A DNA stretch of 64,000 nt from Variovorax sp. 770b2 (GCF_900115685.1 NZ_FOXJ01000002.1:186001-250000); one strand, 5' to 3'. Shown: positions 12,165 to 22,816, counted from the stretch's first letter. Notes: generated by a model from the sequence alone, not told the origin. Numbers and translations: made by a program.

Positions 12165-13271
12165 TTAAATCCGCATCGGCATCACGACGTATTTGAAGGA
12201 TGCGTTCTCGGGGATGGTCAGTAACGCGGAGCTGTTGGAGTCGGCAAGGTCCAGCTTGACCATGTCCTGGTCCATGTTGGACAGCGCGTCGATCAGGTAG
12301 GTGACGTTGAAGCCGATCTCGATGGCGTCGCCGCCGTAGTCGATGTCCAGCTCGTCCTGGGCTTCTTCCTGCTCGGCATTGTTCGATGCGATGCGCAGCG
12401 TGCCGGGCTCGATGTTCAGGCGCACGCCCTTGAACTTCTCGCTGGTCAGGATGGCGGTGCGCTGCAGGCTGGCCAGCAGCGGCGCGCGGCCGAGCGTGAC
12501 GGTGTTCTTGTGGGTCTTGGGAATCACGCGGTTGTAGTCGGGGAACTTGCCCTCGACCAGCTTGGTGACGAATTCCATGCCGCCGAAGCTGAACTTGGCC
12601 TGGTTGTTGGCGAACTGCATCTCGATGGCGCCTTCGGCGTCCGACAGCAGGCGCTGCATTTCGAGCACGGTCTTGCGCGGAAGAATGACTTCTTGCCGTG
12701 GCACCTCGACGTCCAGCATGGCCGACGAAAACGCCAGGCGGTGGCCGTCGGTGGCCACCAGGCTCAGCTGCTTGCCTTCGGCGACGAACAGGATGCCGTT
12801 CAGGTAGTAGCGGATGTCATGCACGGCCATCGCGAACGAGACCTGCGAGAGCAGGTCCTTCAGCGTCTTTTGCGGCACGCTGAACACGGGGCCGAAATTG
12901 GCCGCTTCCTGCACCAGCGGAAAGTCTTCGGCGGGCAGCGACTGCAGCGTGAAACGGCTCTTGCCGCCCTTGAGCACCAGCTTGCTCGCGCTCGATTCGA
13001 GGCTCACGGTCTGGTCGGCCGGCATGGTGCGCAGGATGTCGATCAGCTTGCGCGCACCGATGGTGGTGGTGAAGTTGCCTTCGTCGCCGCCCAGTTCGGC
13101 CGTGGTGCGGATCTGGATCTCCAGGTCGCTGGTGGTCAGCTGCAGCTGGCCGCCGGTCTTGCGGATCAGCACGTTCGCCAGGATCGGCAGCGTGTGGCGC
13201 CGCTCGACGATGCCCGCCACCGACTGCAGCGCTGCAAGAACCTTGTCTTGGGTTGCCTTCAAAACGATCAT
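12165..13271 (-). CDS. dnaN: DNA polymerase III beta sliding clamp
   Basis: This is the processivity clamp that tethers polymerase III to DNA. The 368 residues match the normal family length and begin MIVLKATQDKVLAALQSVAGIVERRHTLPILAN, shown here only as the start of the first clamp domain (MIVLKATQDKVL). The C-terminus is the typical KYVVMPMRI, which forms part of the partner-binding pocket. The three repeated clamp domains are covered end to end with no break. The start ATG is preceded by GAAGAAG. The gene is 89 bp downstream of dnaA in the same direction, as in most bacteria. Confidence 0.98.
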   Translation of the reverse strand: MIVLKATQDKVLAALQSVAGIVERRHTLPILANVLIRKTGGQLQLTTSDLEIQIRTTAELGGDEGNFTTTIGARKLIDILRTMPADQTVSLESSASKLVLKGGKSRFTLQSLPAEDFPLVQEAANFGPVFSVPQKTLKDLLSQVSFAMAVHDIRYYLNGILFVAEGKQLSLVATDGHRLAFSSAMLDVEVPRQEVILPRKTVLEMQRLLSDAEGAIEMQFANNQAKFSFGGMEFVTKLVEGKFPDYNRVIPKTHKNTVTLGRAPLLASLQRTAILTSEKFKGVRLNIEPGTLRIASNNAEQEEAQDELDIDYGGDAIEIGFNVTYLIDALSNMDQDMVKLDLADSNSSALLTIPENASFKYVVMPMRI

Positions 13272-13360
13272 GTCTTCTTCCTCTTCTCTTATCTCTTTGA
13301 ATCAGCTTGTAAGACGCCATTCTCCGCTGTCGCGAGGGGCATTTCGGATGGCATCCGGCT

Positions 13361-14740
<1,380 letters not shown>

Positions 14741-14790
14741 GGGCGCTTTGAAAAGTGGTGAATCCCTCGGGCATTTCTTGGTATAGGTAT

Positions 14791-14799
14791 TGTGGATAT
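14791..14799 (-). promoter_or_regulatory. DnaA box, one mismatch
   Basis: TGTGGATAT on the plus strand reads ATATCCACA on the minus strand, one mismatch from consensus. It lies about 50 bp upstream of the dnaA start, where DnaA could also repress its own gene. Confidence 0.55.
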
Positions 14800-14840
14800 T
14801 CTCTGCTGGAAGGCGCCCGGCATTCTAACTTGTCAAAACC

Positions 14841-14849
14841 TTATCCACA
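14841..14849 (+). promoter_or_regulatory. DnaA box, perfect match
   Basis: The sequence TTATCCACA equals the DnaA-box consensus. It lies in the dnaA-rpmH gap, partly palindromic with the adjacent TGTGGA. Confidence 0.75.
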
Positions 14850-15028
14850 CGCTGTGGACGGCTGCGAAAGGCCCGCAAATCCAGTCGAAGATTGTTCCCG
14901 GGCCGAATGTTTGCGATAATTGCGGGTTTCCCTGAAAACCTCATTGCGTCTTTCGGGGGCCATCCGAAACACGCTCCCCAGCGCCCGCGGCTTTTTCGCA
15001 TGCGGAAATCAGGGAATCTGGAACCATC

Positions 15029-15163
15029 ATGAAACGCACATACCAAGCATCCAAAGTCCGCCGCGCCCGTACCCACGGCTTTCTGGTCCGCATGAAGACC
15101 CGTGGCGGCCGTGCCGTCATCAACGCACGCCGCGCCAAGGGCCGCAAGCGCCTGGCTGTCTGA
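15029..15163 (+). CDS. rpmH: 50S ribosomal protein L34
   Basis: This is a 44-residue basic ribosomal protein of the large subunit, starting [18 protein letters not shown] and ending GRKRLAV, an almost canonical L34. The ATG is at 15029 and the TGA at 15161-15163. It is the first gene of the plus-strand set rpmH-rnpA-yidD-yidC-mnmE, directly beyond the putative origin. It overlaps a spurious longer frame that belongs to rnpA further downstream. Confidence 0.98.
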   Translation: MKRTYQASKVRRARTHGFLVRMKTRGGRAVINARRAKGRKRLAV

Positions 15164-15249
15164 CGGCAGCCCACCTGCCGTTGCCAGCAGCCGACCCGTC
15201 AGCGCCAGCTCTTTCAGCTAGCGCTACTGACGTGTCCGGCTCGGCTTCC

Positions 15250-15663
15250 ATGCAGCGGCTCAAGACCCGCGCGCAATTCCAGGCCGTCCTCGCAGGTGCC
15301 ACCGTGGCGCGCACTGCTCATTTCGCATTGCATCGCTGTGCGCTCGATCTCGCATCGAGCGCGGCTCCGCTGTTCGCGTCCGACGATGTCTGGCTGGGCG
15401 CCATGGTGCCCAAGCGCTGGGCGCGTCGCGCAGTCACGCGCAACGCCATCAAGCGCCAGATCTATACCGTGAGCGCCGCGCCCGACGTCGGCCTGCCTCG
15501 TGCTGCGCACGTGGTGCGGCTGCGGGCGGGTTTCGATCGCAAGGAGTTCGTGAGCGCGTCCTCGGACAAGCTCAAGGGCGCCGTGCGCGCCGAACTCCAG
15601 CAACTGCTGGCGCGGGCCGCGCGCTCGCCGGCACCGCCTTCCTCTTCCCCCTCCTCCCCATGA
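15250..15663 (+). CDS. rnpA: Ribonuclease P protein component
   Basis: This is the protein cofactor of RNase P, which trims the 5' leader of pre-tRNA. The 137 residues start MQRLKTRAQFQAVLAG, the usual RnpA opening, and contain the conserved RNR-like basic signature as KRWARRAVTRNAIKRQIY. The frame is open further upstream, but that part overlaps rpmH and is unlike the family; a GTG at 15232 is the only close alternative start. The C-terminus is Pro/Ser-rich. Its TGA overlaps the yidD ATG, suggesting translational coupling. Confidence 0.93.
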   Translation: MQRLKTRAQFQAVLAGATVARTAHFALHRCALDLASSAAPLFASDDVWLGAMVPKRWARRAVTRNAIKRQIYTVSAAPDVGLPRAAHVVRLRAGFDRKEFVSASSDKLKGAVRAELQQLLARAARSPAPPSSSPSSP

Positions 15664-15947
15664 AACGCCTGCTGATCGGCCTCGTGAAGGGCTACCGCCT
15701 GCTGCTGAGCCCCTGGCTCGGCCAGTCGTGCCGCTTCACGCCGACCTGCTCGGTGTATTCGATCGAGGCGCTGGAAGTGCACGGCGCGCTCAAGGGCAGC
15801 TACCTCACTCTGCACCGCATCGCGCGCTGCCAGCCCTGGTGCCAGGGCGGCCACGATCCGGTTCCACCGAAATCACCGTGTCGCACTGACAAGTCAGGCT
15901 CGCTGTTTTCGTCTCTTCTCTCCTCCGACAAGAAGTCTTCGTCATGA
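15660..15947 (+). CDS. yidD: Membrane protein insertion efficiency factor YidD
   Basis: This small amphipathic protein assists YidC-dependent membrane insertion. The 95 residues carry the family core LLIGLVKGYRLLLSPWLG, the Cys-containing segment CRFTPTCSVYSIEAL and RCQPWCQGGHDPVP. The ATG overlaps the rnpA stop and its own TGA overlaps the yidC ATG, so rnpA-yidD-yidC form a chain of overlaps. The C-terminal Ser/Lys-rich tail is variable in the family. Confidence 0.96.
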   Translation: MKRLLIGLVKGYRLLLSPWLGQSCRFTPTCSVYSIEALEVHGALKGSYLTLHRIARCQPWCQGGHDPVPPKSPCRTDKSGSLFSSLLSSDKKSSS

Positions 15948-17635
15948 ACGATATCCGCCGCACGATCCTGTGGGTGATTTTTGGGTTCTCGCTGGTGCTG
16001 TTGTGGGACCAATGGCAGGTCTTCAACGGCAACAAGCCGACCTTCCTGCCCTCGAGCAAGCCGGCGGCCGTGGCCGCTGCCCCGGCTGGCACCGCGCCCG
16101 CAGCCGGCAACGGCGTGCCGACGGCATCCGGCACCAGCGGCAACGCAGGCGCCGTGCCCACGCAGGCTGCGGCGGTTGCGCCCCGCGAGCAGGTCATCGT
16201 GACCACCGACCTGTTCAAGGCCACGATCGACAGCGAAGGCGGCACGGTCAACAACCTCGAGCTGCAGAAGTACGACGAAGCTGACCGCACCAAGCGCGTC
16301 GTGCTGTTCGAGAACGGCTCGCCGGCCACCCGCTACGTGGCGCAGACCGGCCTCCTGAACCAGGTCGACTCGGGCGACCGCTTCCCCAACCACCTGACGC
16401 CGATGACGGCGAAGGCCGGCCCGCGCGAAATGGCCGATGGCCAGAACACGCTGGAAGTGGGCTTCGAGAGCGCGCCCGTCGGTGGCCTGAAGTACATCAA
16501 GACCTACGTGTTCCACCGCGGCGACTACGTCATCGGCGTGCGCCACGAGGTGGTCAACGTGAGCGACCAGCCGCGCGAGGCGCAGCTGTACCTACAGCTG
16601 CTGCGTCACGGCACCGTGGCCGCCGGCACCATGTTCGGCACCAACACCTTCACCGGTCCCGCCGCGTACACCAACGAGAAGAAGTTCCACAAGCTCGACT
16701 TCAAGGACATCGCCAAAGGCAAGATCGAACCGCCGCCGCCGGCCAACGACGGCTGGATCGCGATGGTTCAGCATTACTTCGCGTCGGCGTGGCTGCTCAA
16801 GGGCGACCCGGCCAGCGAACAGCTGCGCCGCGAGTTCCGCGTGAAGGACCTGGGCGACAACCTCTTCACCGTGGCCATGGTGGCCACGCTGCCAAAGATC
16901 GCCCCGGGTGCCACGCAGGTCGTGAACAGCGCGCTGTTCGCAGGTCCCGAAGAAGAAAAGAAGCTCGAAGCCATCGCCCCGGGCCTGGACCTGGTGAAGG
17001 ACTACGGCATCTTCGCGATCATCTCCAAGCCGCTGTACTGGCTGCTCACCCAGCTGCACGGCATCCTGGGCAACTGGGGCTGGTCGATCGTGGCGCTGGT
17101 GGTGCTGCTGAAGGCGGCCTTCTACTGGCTCAACGCCAAGGCCTACGCCAGCATGGCCAAGATGAAGGCCATCAACCCCAAGATCATGGAAATGCGCGAG
17201 CGGCTGAAGGACAAGCCGCAAGAGATGCAGCAAGAAATGATGCGGATCTACAAGACCGAGAAGGTCAATCCGATGGGCGGCTGCTTCCCCATCGTGATCC
17301 AGATCCCGGTGTTCATCGCGCTCTACTGGGTGCTGCTGTCGTCGGTCGAAATGCGCCACGCCCCGTGGATTCTCTGGATCACCGACCTCTCGGCACCGGA
17401 CCCCTGGTACATCCTGCCGGTCGTGATGACGGCCACGTCGCTGTTCCAGACCTGGCTCAACCCGACGCCGCCCGATCCGATGCAGGCCAAGCTGATGTGG
17501 ATCATGCCGCTCGCGTTCAGCGTGATGTTCATCTTCTTCCCGGCCGGCCTGGTGCTGTACTGGATCACGAACAACGTGCTGTCGATCGCGCAGCAGTGGT
17601 TCATCAACAAGCGGCTGGGCGTGCTGGGCAAGTAA
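15944..17635 (+). CDS. yidC: Membrane protein insertase YidC
   Basis: This inner-membrane insertase acts with or without SecYEG. It has 563 residues: a first membrane segment at about 7-24, an Ala/Pro/Gly-rich linker (about 40-80), the large periplasmic beta-supersandwich domain (about 85-340), and a conserved C-terminal domain of five membrane segments (GNWGWSIVALVVLLKAAFYW onward, with MGGCFPIVIQIPVFIALYW). The family arginine in the hydrophilic groove is not assigned here because alignment would be needed. A strong terminator follows, ending the rnpA-yidD-yidC unit. Confidence 0.98.
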   Translation: MNDIRRTILWVIFGFSLVLLWDQWQVFNGNKPTFLPSSKPAAVAAAPAGTAPAAGNGVPTASGTSGNAGAVPTQAAAVAPREQVIVTTDLFKATIDSEGGTVNNLELQKYDEADRTKRVVLFENGSPATRYVAQTGLLNQVDSGDRFPNHLTPMTAKAGPREMADGQNTLEVGFESAPVGGLKYIKTYVFHRGDYVIGVRHEVVNVSDQPREAQLYLQLLRHGTVAAGTMFGTNTFTGPAAYTNEKKFHKLDFKDIAKGKIEPPPPANDGWIAMVQHYFASAWLLKGDPASEQLRREFRVKDLGDNLFTVAMVATLPKIAPGATQVVNSALFAGPEEEKKLEAIAPGLDLVKDYGIFAIISKPLYWLLTQLHGILGNWGWSIVALVVLLKAAFYWLNAKAYASMAKMKAINPKIMEMRERLKDKPQEMQQEMMRIYKTEKVNPMGGCFPIVIQIPVFIALYWVLLSSVEMRHAPWILWITDLSAPDPWYILPVVMTATSLFQTWLNPTPPDPMQAKLMWIMPLAFSVMFIFFPAGLVLYWITNNVLSIAQQWFINKRLGVLGK

Positions 17636-17656
17636 GCCGCACGACCTCCGTTAGCG

Positions 17657-17690
17657 CAAAGGGCCGCATCCGCGGCCCTTTTCCTTTTTG
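17657..17690 (+). terminator. Rho-independent terminator after yidC
   Basis: AAAGGGCCGC and GCGGCCCTTT form a strong stem around a short loop, followed by TTCCTTTTT. It sits 22 bp after the yidC stop and 20 bp before mnmE. Confidence 0.88.
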
Positions 17691-17710
17691 CTGAAAGAAT
17701 CGCGCCTGCC

Positions 17711-19120
17711 ATGACGTTCGCCCGCACCACAGACCCCATCGTCGCCATCGCCACCGCCTCGGGGCGCGGGGCGGTGGGCATCGTGCGGGTGTCCGGCGCC
17801 CGGCTGGCACCGCTGATCGAGGCGGTCTGCGGACGCGCCCTCAAGCCGCGCGAGGCAACGTACCTGCCGTTCCGGGACGCCGTTGGCGAGCCGGTCGATC
17901 ACGGCCTGGCGATCCACTTTCCTTCGCCGAACTCGTTCACCGGCGAAGACGTGCTCGAGCTGCAGGCGCACGGCGGCACGGTCGTGCTGCAGCTGCTGCT
18001 GGCGCGCTGCCTCGAAGCCGCGGCCGAAGCCGACCCGGTCACCGGCCGCCCGCGCCTGCCCGGCCTGCGCGTGGCGGAGCCCGGCGAGTTCAGCCAGCGC
18101 GCCTTCCTCAACGGCAAGATCGACCTGGCGCAGGCCGAGGCGATCGCCGATCTGATCGACGCCAGCACCGAGGCGGCCGCGCGCAGCGCCGGGCGCTCGC
18201 TGTCGGGCGCGTTCTCGCGCGAGATCCACACGCTGCGCGATGCGCTGATCCACCTGCGCATGCTGGTCGAGGCGACGCTCGACTTCCCGGAAGAGGAAAT
18301 CGACTTCCTGCAAAAGGCCGATGCGGCCGGGCAACTCACGAAGCTGCAGTCGCAACTCGCCGCGGTACAGCAGCGCGCCAGGCAGGGTGCCCTGCTGCGC
18401 GAAGGCATCAAGGTGGTCATCGCGGGCCAGCCGAACGCGGGCAAGAGTTCGCTGCTCAACGCCCTGGCCGGCGCCGAGCTGGCCATCGTGAGCGCGGTGG
18501 CGGGCACCACGCGCGACGTGGTCTCCCAGACCATCCAGATCCACGGCGTGCCGCTGCATGTGGCCGACACTGCGGGCCTGCGCGACAGCAGCGACGAGGT
18601 CGAGCAGATCGGCGTGGCGCGCGCCTGGGGGCAGATCGAAAGCGCCGACGCCGTGCTGTTCCTGCACGACCTGACGCGCGCCGAGCAGCCGGACTACGCC
18701 GCCGCCGATGCGCAGATCCTGCGCGGGCTCCAGGGCAAGCTGCCCGCGAGCGTGCCGGTGCTCGATGTCTGGAACAAGCAGGATGCCGCGCCGACCGCCG
18801 CTCCCGCTCGTGGCATCGCGCTGTCCGCCAAGACCGGCCTTGGCATCGAGGCCCTGCGTGATCAGCTGCTGGCGATGGCCGGCTGGCAGTCCGTGCCCGA
18901 GGGCGTCTACCTCGCGCGGGCGCGCCATGTGCAGGCGCTCGGCAAGGTCGAGACCCACTTGGCGCTGGCCGCGAGCCACCTGGCGGCCCAAGCCCAGCTG
19001 CTGGACCTGCTGGCCGAGGAACTGCGGCTGGCGCAGAACGCGCTCAACGAGATCACCGGGGAGTTCGGCGCCGACGACCTGCTGGGTGTCATCTTTTCGC
19101 GCTTCTGTATCGGGAAATAG
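17711..19120 (+). CDS. mnmE: tRNA-5-carboxymethylaminomethyluridine(34) synthesis GTPase MnmE
   Basis: With MnmG this K+-dependent GTPase modifies wobble U34 of several tRNAs. The 469 residues show an N-terminal folate-binding domain ([20 protein letters not shown]), a helical domain, an inserted G domain with G1 GQPNAGKSS at about residues 239-247, the GTTRD switch, the DTAGLRD G3 motif and the NKQD G4 motif, and the C-terminal FCIGK in which Cys is the catalytic residue. The start at 17711 gives the normal N-terminus. It lies right after the yidC terminator and probably has its own promoter. Confidence 0.98.
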   Translation: MTFARTTDPIVAIATASGRGAVGIVRVSGARLAPLIEAVCGRALKPREATYLPFRDAVGEPVDHGLAIHFPSPNSFTGEDVLELQAHGGTVVLQLLLARCLEAAAEADPVTGRPRLPGLRVAEPGEFSQRAFLNGKIDLAQAEAIADLIDASTEAAARSAGRSLSGAFSREIHTLRDALIHLRMLVEATLDFPEEEIDFLQKADAAGQLTKLQSQLAAVQQRARQGALLREGIKVVIAGQPNAGKSSLLNALAGAELAIVSAVAGTTRDVVSQTIQIHGVPLHVADTAGLRDSSDEVEQIGVARAWGQIESADAVLFLHDLTRAEQPDYAAADAQILRGLQGKLPASVPVLDVWNKQDAAPTAAPARGIALSAKTGLGIEALRDQLLAMAGWQSVPEGVYLARARHVQALGKVETHLALAASHLAAQAQLLDLLAEELRLAQNALNEITGEFGADDLLGVIFSRFCIGK

Positions 19121-19221
19121 CGACACATGGCGACGCGGCGCCCGGCGAAACGTAAACACTTGTAGCCGAAACTCGTGGCCTTCGCGGATACTTCGACTCA
19201 CATGCGGGGGCCGAAGAAAAA

Positions 19222-19683
19222 ATGTCCATCCAGAACCTGAGCCGCGCCATCGCGGAAAACACGAGCATCGACGCGTTTGCGTTGACCTTCACCGTCCAGC
19301 AATGGGACACGGTGGCCGGTTACCTGCAGCCCATCGACACCGGCGTGGGCGACGTGCTGATTGAGCAGAACACACCGGACCGCTCGGTGTTCTTCGTGGA
19401 GAGCGGCGCCATCAGCGTGCACCGCGTCAGCAGCAAGGAACAGATGCGCCTGGCGGTCCTGACGCCCGGCGCCGTGGTGGGCGAAGGCGCTTTCTTCTCG
19501 CGCCAGCCGCACTCGGCCAACGTGGTCGTCACCGGCGCGGGACGCGTCTGGCGCCTCACCGCGATCCGCTTCGCGGAAATGTCGAACCGCCAGCCCAACA
19601 TGGCGCTGGAGATCGCAATGGCGCTCGGCGCCGTGATCGCCAAGCGCATGGCGCACCGCTCCAAGCGCGTGGCAGTGACCTGA
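19222..19683 (+). CDS. Stand-alone cyclic-nucleotide-binding-domain protein
   Basis: The 153 residues are nearly all one cNMP-binding-type beta barrel (DVLIEQNTPDRSVFFVESGAISVHR ... VVGEGAFF; the GEGAF phosphate-binding-cassette-like motif is at about residues 90-95). There is no helix-turn-helix, kinase or channel domain, so it is a single-domain sensor or regulatory partner, not a transcription factor. The ATG follows a purine-rich stretch. It precedes the zinc-ribbon membrane protein by 94 bp on the same strand; a shared role is possible but unproven. Ligand binding is not predictable by eye. Confidence 0.75.
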   Translation: MSIQNLSRAIAENTSIDAFALTFTVQQWDTVAGYLQPIDTGVGDVLIEQNTPDRSVFFVESGAISVHRVSSKEQMRLAVLTPGAVVGEGAFFSRQPHSANVVVTGAGRVWRLTAIRFAEMSNRQPNMALEIAMALGAVIAKRMAHRSKRVAVT

Positions 19684-19777
19684 GGCGTCTCGGGCGCACA
19701 GCCAGACCGATCAGCAGGCCCCGCGCGCAGCAAAGTTCTTGTTCTTTTGGATTCCGAGAGTAGTCAGTAAGTAAGCC

Positions 19778-20725
19778 ATGGCCTCGATCTGTCCGGTCTG
19801 CAGCACGGAAAACCGTGACGGCGCGAATTTCTGCAAGAGTTGCGGCACGACGCTGTCCGCGACGACCGCCCGTATGCCTCCTGCCCCCAGCCCCCTCGGT
19901 TCGGGGAGTCAGGCCGACCGCGAGTGGGCCACGACCGCGCCCGCCCAGTTGCGCGCGCCGACGATCCCGGCGCCGCTCTTCGATCTCCCCGAGCCCGCGC
20001 CGTCCTCGCGCAGCTTTTTCGGCAGGGCGCCGGCCGCCGCGCCGGGCGGCGAGCCAACCGTGATCCTGGCGCCCGGCCAGCCACCCGCGCCGGTGTCGTC
20101 CTCCGGCAGCGAGCGCTCCGAGCGCAAGCGCGCGCGGGTCAAGGTGCCGCGCACACCCGAACCTCCCGAACCGCCGCTGCGCCGGCGTGGCCTGGTTCTC
20201 TGGCTGGGCCTGCTGGCGGTCGCGGTGGTGATGGTGGTCGCCGGCTGGTACGGCTATGGCACCCGCAAGGCCGCCGAACGGGCCGAGGCCCCGCCGCCGC
20301 CCGTTGCCGCGCCCGCCCCGGTGCCTGCTGCCGCACCGGCGGTCGCCGAGCCGCCGCCCGCCGAATCCGCTGCGCCACCCGAAACGCCGGCCGTCGAGGC
20401 GCCCGCGGCAGAGGCGGCTCCCGCCGCGCCGGTGGCAACGCCCAAGCCTGCGGCCAAGCCGCCGCGCAAGCAGGCGACGGCCACGCCGCCGTCCGCAGCG
20501 CCCGAAGCCCCGGCAGCTGCCACCGCGACGGCACCGCCGCCAGCGGCCCCGGCCGCTCCCGCCGAACCGCAGGCCCTGTGCGGTGACCGCAACTTCATCG
20601 CCAAGGCCCAGTGCATGGCGACGCAGTGCCTCAAGCCCGAGTTCAAGGCGCATGCGCAGTGCGAAGCGGTGCGGCGCCAGCAGCGGCTCGAAGAAGAAAA
20701 GCGCAACCCCACCCTGGTCAACTAG
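19778..20725 (+). CDS. Zinc-ribbon, single-pass membrane protein with Pro/Ala-rich linker
   Basis: I recognise no specific family. The 315 residues begin with a zinc ribbon (CPVC...CKSCG, residues 5-27), then a Pro/Ser-rich cytoplasmic stretch, a basic RRRG segment and one membrane helix (LVLWLGLLAVAVVMVVAGW, about 147-166). A long Ala/Pro-rich linker (about 175-275) and a short C-terminal domain with three cysteines (ALCGDRNFIAKAQCMATQC) follow. The layout suggests a protein with a cytoplasmic zinc ribbon and a periplasmic C-terminal cysteine domain on a flexible tether. It ends just before a dispersed repeat and convergent with the antiporter gene. Confidence 0.75.
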   Translation: MASICPVCSTENRDGANFCKSCGTTLSATTARMPPAPSPLGSGSQADREWATTAPAQLRAPTIPAPLFDLPEPAPSSRSFFGRAPAAAPGGEPTVILAPGQPPAPVSSSGSERSERKRARVKVPRTPEPPEPPLRRRGLVLWLGLLAVAVVMVVAGWYGYGTRKAAERAEAPPPPVAAPAPVPAAAPAVAEPPPAESAAPPETPAVEAPAAEAAPAAPVATPKPAAKPPRKQATATPPSAAPEAPAAATATAPPPAAPAAPAEPQALCGDRNFIAKAQCMATQCLKPEFKAHAQCEAVRRQQRLEEEKRNPTLVN

Positions 20726-20830
20726 CTCACCCCCAGGCTGCGCGCACTTCGTGTCGCTGCGCCAACCCCCTACCGGGGGCAATGCCTGAGGCCCGGCAAA
20801 GCCGGTTCCTCGGTATTCCCGAAGGGGACG
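20726..20830 (+). repeat. Dispersed intergenic repeat, copy at 20.7 kb
   Basis: This stretch closely resembles 49214-49315: both read CCCCCAGGCT, then GCGCACTTCGTGTCGCT, a C-run / G-run hairpin ending GGGGGCAATGCC, then a GCC..GC.AAGCCGGTTCC..CGG.ATTCCC segment. It fills the whole gap between two convergent genes and may act as a transcription barrier or bidirectional hairpin. Confidence 0.7.
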
Positions 20831-22816
20831 TCAGCCTTTTTGCAGGCGTTCGATCGCGATGGCCAGCGCGGTGGGTTTGCCTGAGAGCACCAGCGTGTCG
20901 CCATCCGTCAGCACGGTCTCGCCGGTAGGCACGCGGGCCTGGCCGTCCTGGCGGCGCAGGGTGGCGACGCGCACGCCCAGGGTGTCCAGCGCCAGCTGCT
21001 CCAGGGTGTGGCCGATGGCGCGGGCGCCGGGATTCAGGGTGAAGCTGTTGAGCCGCTCGTGATCGATCTCGTCGGCGTTGTCGTCGTCGGCGCCGTGGAA
21101 GTAGCCGCGCAGCAGGTTGTAGCGCGCGTCGCGCTGGTCCTGCACCACGCGGATCACGCGCCGCATCGGCACGCCGACCAGCGCCAGCGCATGGCTCGCG
21201 AGCATCAGCGAGCCTTCGATGGCCTCGGGCACGACCTCGGTCGCGCCGGCGGCCTGCAGCTTCTCCAGGTCGTGGTCGTCCTGCGTGCGCACGATCACCG
21301 GCACGTGGGCTGCGTGGGCGCGCGTGTTGGCCAGCACCTTCATCGCGCCCGGCACGTCGAGGTAGGTCACCACCACAGCGCTGGCGCGCGCCAGGCCCGC
21401 GGCCATCAGCGCCTGCAGCCGCGCCGCGTCGCCGAACACCACCGAGTCGCCGGCGGCGGCGGCCTGGCGCACGCGGTCGGGGTCCAGGTCGAGCGCCATG
21501 TACGGAATGCCCTCGCGCTCCAGGATGCGCGCCAGGTTCTGCCCGCAGCGCCCGTAGCCGCAGATGATCACGTGCTTCGCGGTGTTGATGGTCTTGCGCG
21601 CGATGCTCGTCATCTGCAGCGATTGCTGCAGCCAGTCGCTGGCCACCAGCTTTCGCACGATGGCGTTGCTGTACATGATGATGAACGGCGTGGCGAGCAT
21701 CGACAGCACCATCGAGGCCAGCACCGGGTTCGCGAGCCAGGGCGGCAGGAGGCTGCGCTCCTGCGCGAGCGTCAGCAGCACGAAGCCGAACTCGCCGGCC
21801 TGCGCGAGATAGAGGCCGGTGCGCAGCGACACGCCCGAGGTCGCACCCAGCACCCGCGCCAGCACCGTCACCAGCGCCAGCTTGAAGAAGAGCGGCACCA
21901 GGAGCAGCACGGCCACCAGCAGCCAGCGATCGACCACGATGTGCCAGTCGAGCGACATGCCGACCGTGATGAAGAAGAGCCCCAGCAGCACGTCGTGGAA
22001 GGGGCGGATGTCGGTCTCGACCTGGTGCTTGTATTCGGTCTCCGACACCAGCATGCCGGCGATGAACGCGCCCAGCGCCAGGCTCAGGCCGGCCAGCTCG
22101 GTGAGCCACGCGAGCCCCAGCGTGATCAGCAACACGTTCAGGATGAAGAGCTCTTCGCTGCGCCGCCGCGCAACGAGGGTGAGCCACCAGCGCATCACGC
22201 GCGGGCCGCCGTAGAGCAGGAGGCCGATCAGCACCGTCGCCTTCACCAGCGCAAGGCCCAGCGCCTTGGCCAGCGCTTCGGGCGGCGCGCCGAGCGCGGG
22301 AATCAGCACCAGCAGCGGCACCACGGCCAGATCCTGGAACAGCAGCACACCCATCACGCGCTTGCCGTGTTCGCTCTCCAGCTCGAGCCGCTCGGACATG
22401 AGCTTGACCACGATGGCGGTGCTGCTCATGGTGAGTGCGCCCGAGAGCGCGAGCGCCGTCTGCCAGCCCAGGCGCCAGGCCGGCGGCAACTGCGTGGCGA
22501 TGACCAGGGCGCCGGCCGTGGCGAGGGCCATCGTCAGCAGCACCTGCAGGAGGCCTAGCCCGAACACGTGCTTGCGCATCGCCCGCAGCTTGGGCAGGCT
22601 GAATTCGAGCCCGATCACGAACATGAGGAACACCACGCCGAATTCGCCCAGGTGCCGGATGCCCTCGGAGTTCTGCGCCAATGCGAACGCATGCGGCCCG
22701 ATCAAGACGCCCGCCGAGAGATACCCCAGCATCGGCGGCAGCTTGAGCGACCGGCAGACCACCACGCCGATCACCGCGGCCAGCAAGTACAACAGCGTGA
22801 GATCGAACGAAGACAT
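20831..22816 (-). CDS. KefB/KefC-type monovalent cation:proton antiporter (CPA2) with RCK domain
   Basis: This is an inner-membrane cation/proton antiporter, probably K+ efflux. The ATG at 22816 gives 661 residues; a longer open frame upstream overlaps the divergent kdsD promoter and has no membrane character. About twelve membrane segments cover residues 1-385 (MSSFDLTLLYLLAAVIG..., FLMFVIGLEFSLPKL, GVLLFQDLAVVPLLVLIPAL). A Rossmann RCK/TrkA-N domain starts near 420 (ICGYGRCGQNLARILEREG), and a TrkA-C domain ends the protein (LVLSGKPTALAIAIERLQ). It is divergent from kdsD. Whether it is glutathione-gated like E. coli KefC cannot be read from the sequence. Confidence 0.92.
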   Translation of the reverse strand: MSSFDLTLLYLLAAVIGVVVCRSLKLPPMLGYLSAGVLIGPHAFALAQNSEGIRHLGEFGVVFLMFVIGLEFSLPKLRAMRKHVFGLGLLQVLLTMALATAGALVIATQLPPAWRLGWQTALALSGALTMSSTAIVVKLMSERLELESEHGKRVMGVLLFQDLAVVPLLVLIPALGAPPEALAKALGLALVKATVLIGLLLYGGPRVMRWWLTLVARRRSEELFILNVLLITLGLAWLTELAGLSLALGAFIAGMLVSETEYKHQVETDIRPFHDVLLGLFFITVGMSLDWHIVVDRWLLVAVLLLVPLFFKLALVTVLARVLGATSGVSLRTGLYLAQAGEFGFVLLTLAQERSLLPPWLANPVLASMVLSMLATPFIIMYSNAIVRKLVASDWLQQSLQMTSIARKTINTAKHVIICGYGRCGQNLARILEREGIPYMALDLDPDRVRQAAAAGDSVVFGDAARLQALMAAGLARASAVVVTYLDVPGAMKVLANTRAHAAHVPVIVRTQDDHDLEKLQAAGATEVVPEAIEGSLMLASHALALVGVPMRRVIRVVQDQRDARYNLLRGYFHGADDDNADEIDHERLNSFTLNPGARAIGHTLEQLALDTLGVRVATLRRQDGQARVPTGETVLTDGDTLVLSGKPTALAIAIERLQKG

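Larger units (their letters stand above)
14741..15028. other. Putative chromosomal replication origin (oriC)
   Basis: This is the 288-bp gap between divergent dnaA and rpmH, the usual site of oriC in relatives. It contains one perfect DnaA box (14841-14849), a one-mismatch box on the other strand (14791-14799) and a weaker TGTGGAC element next to the perfect box (about 14853-14859). The change of coding strand across the gap fits bidirectional replication. A strongly AT-rich unwinding element is not obvious by eye, so its exact limits are uncertain. Confidence 0.6.
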
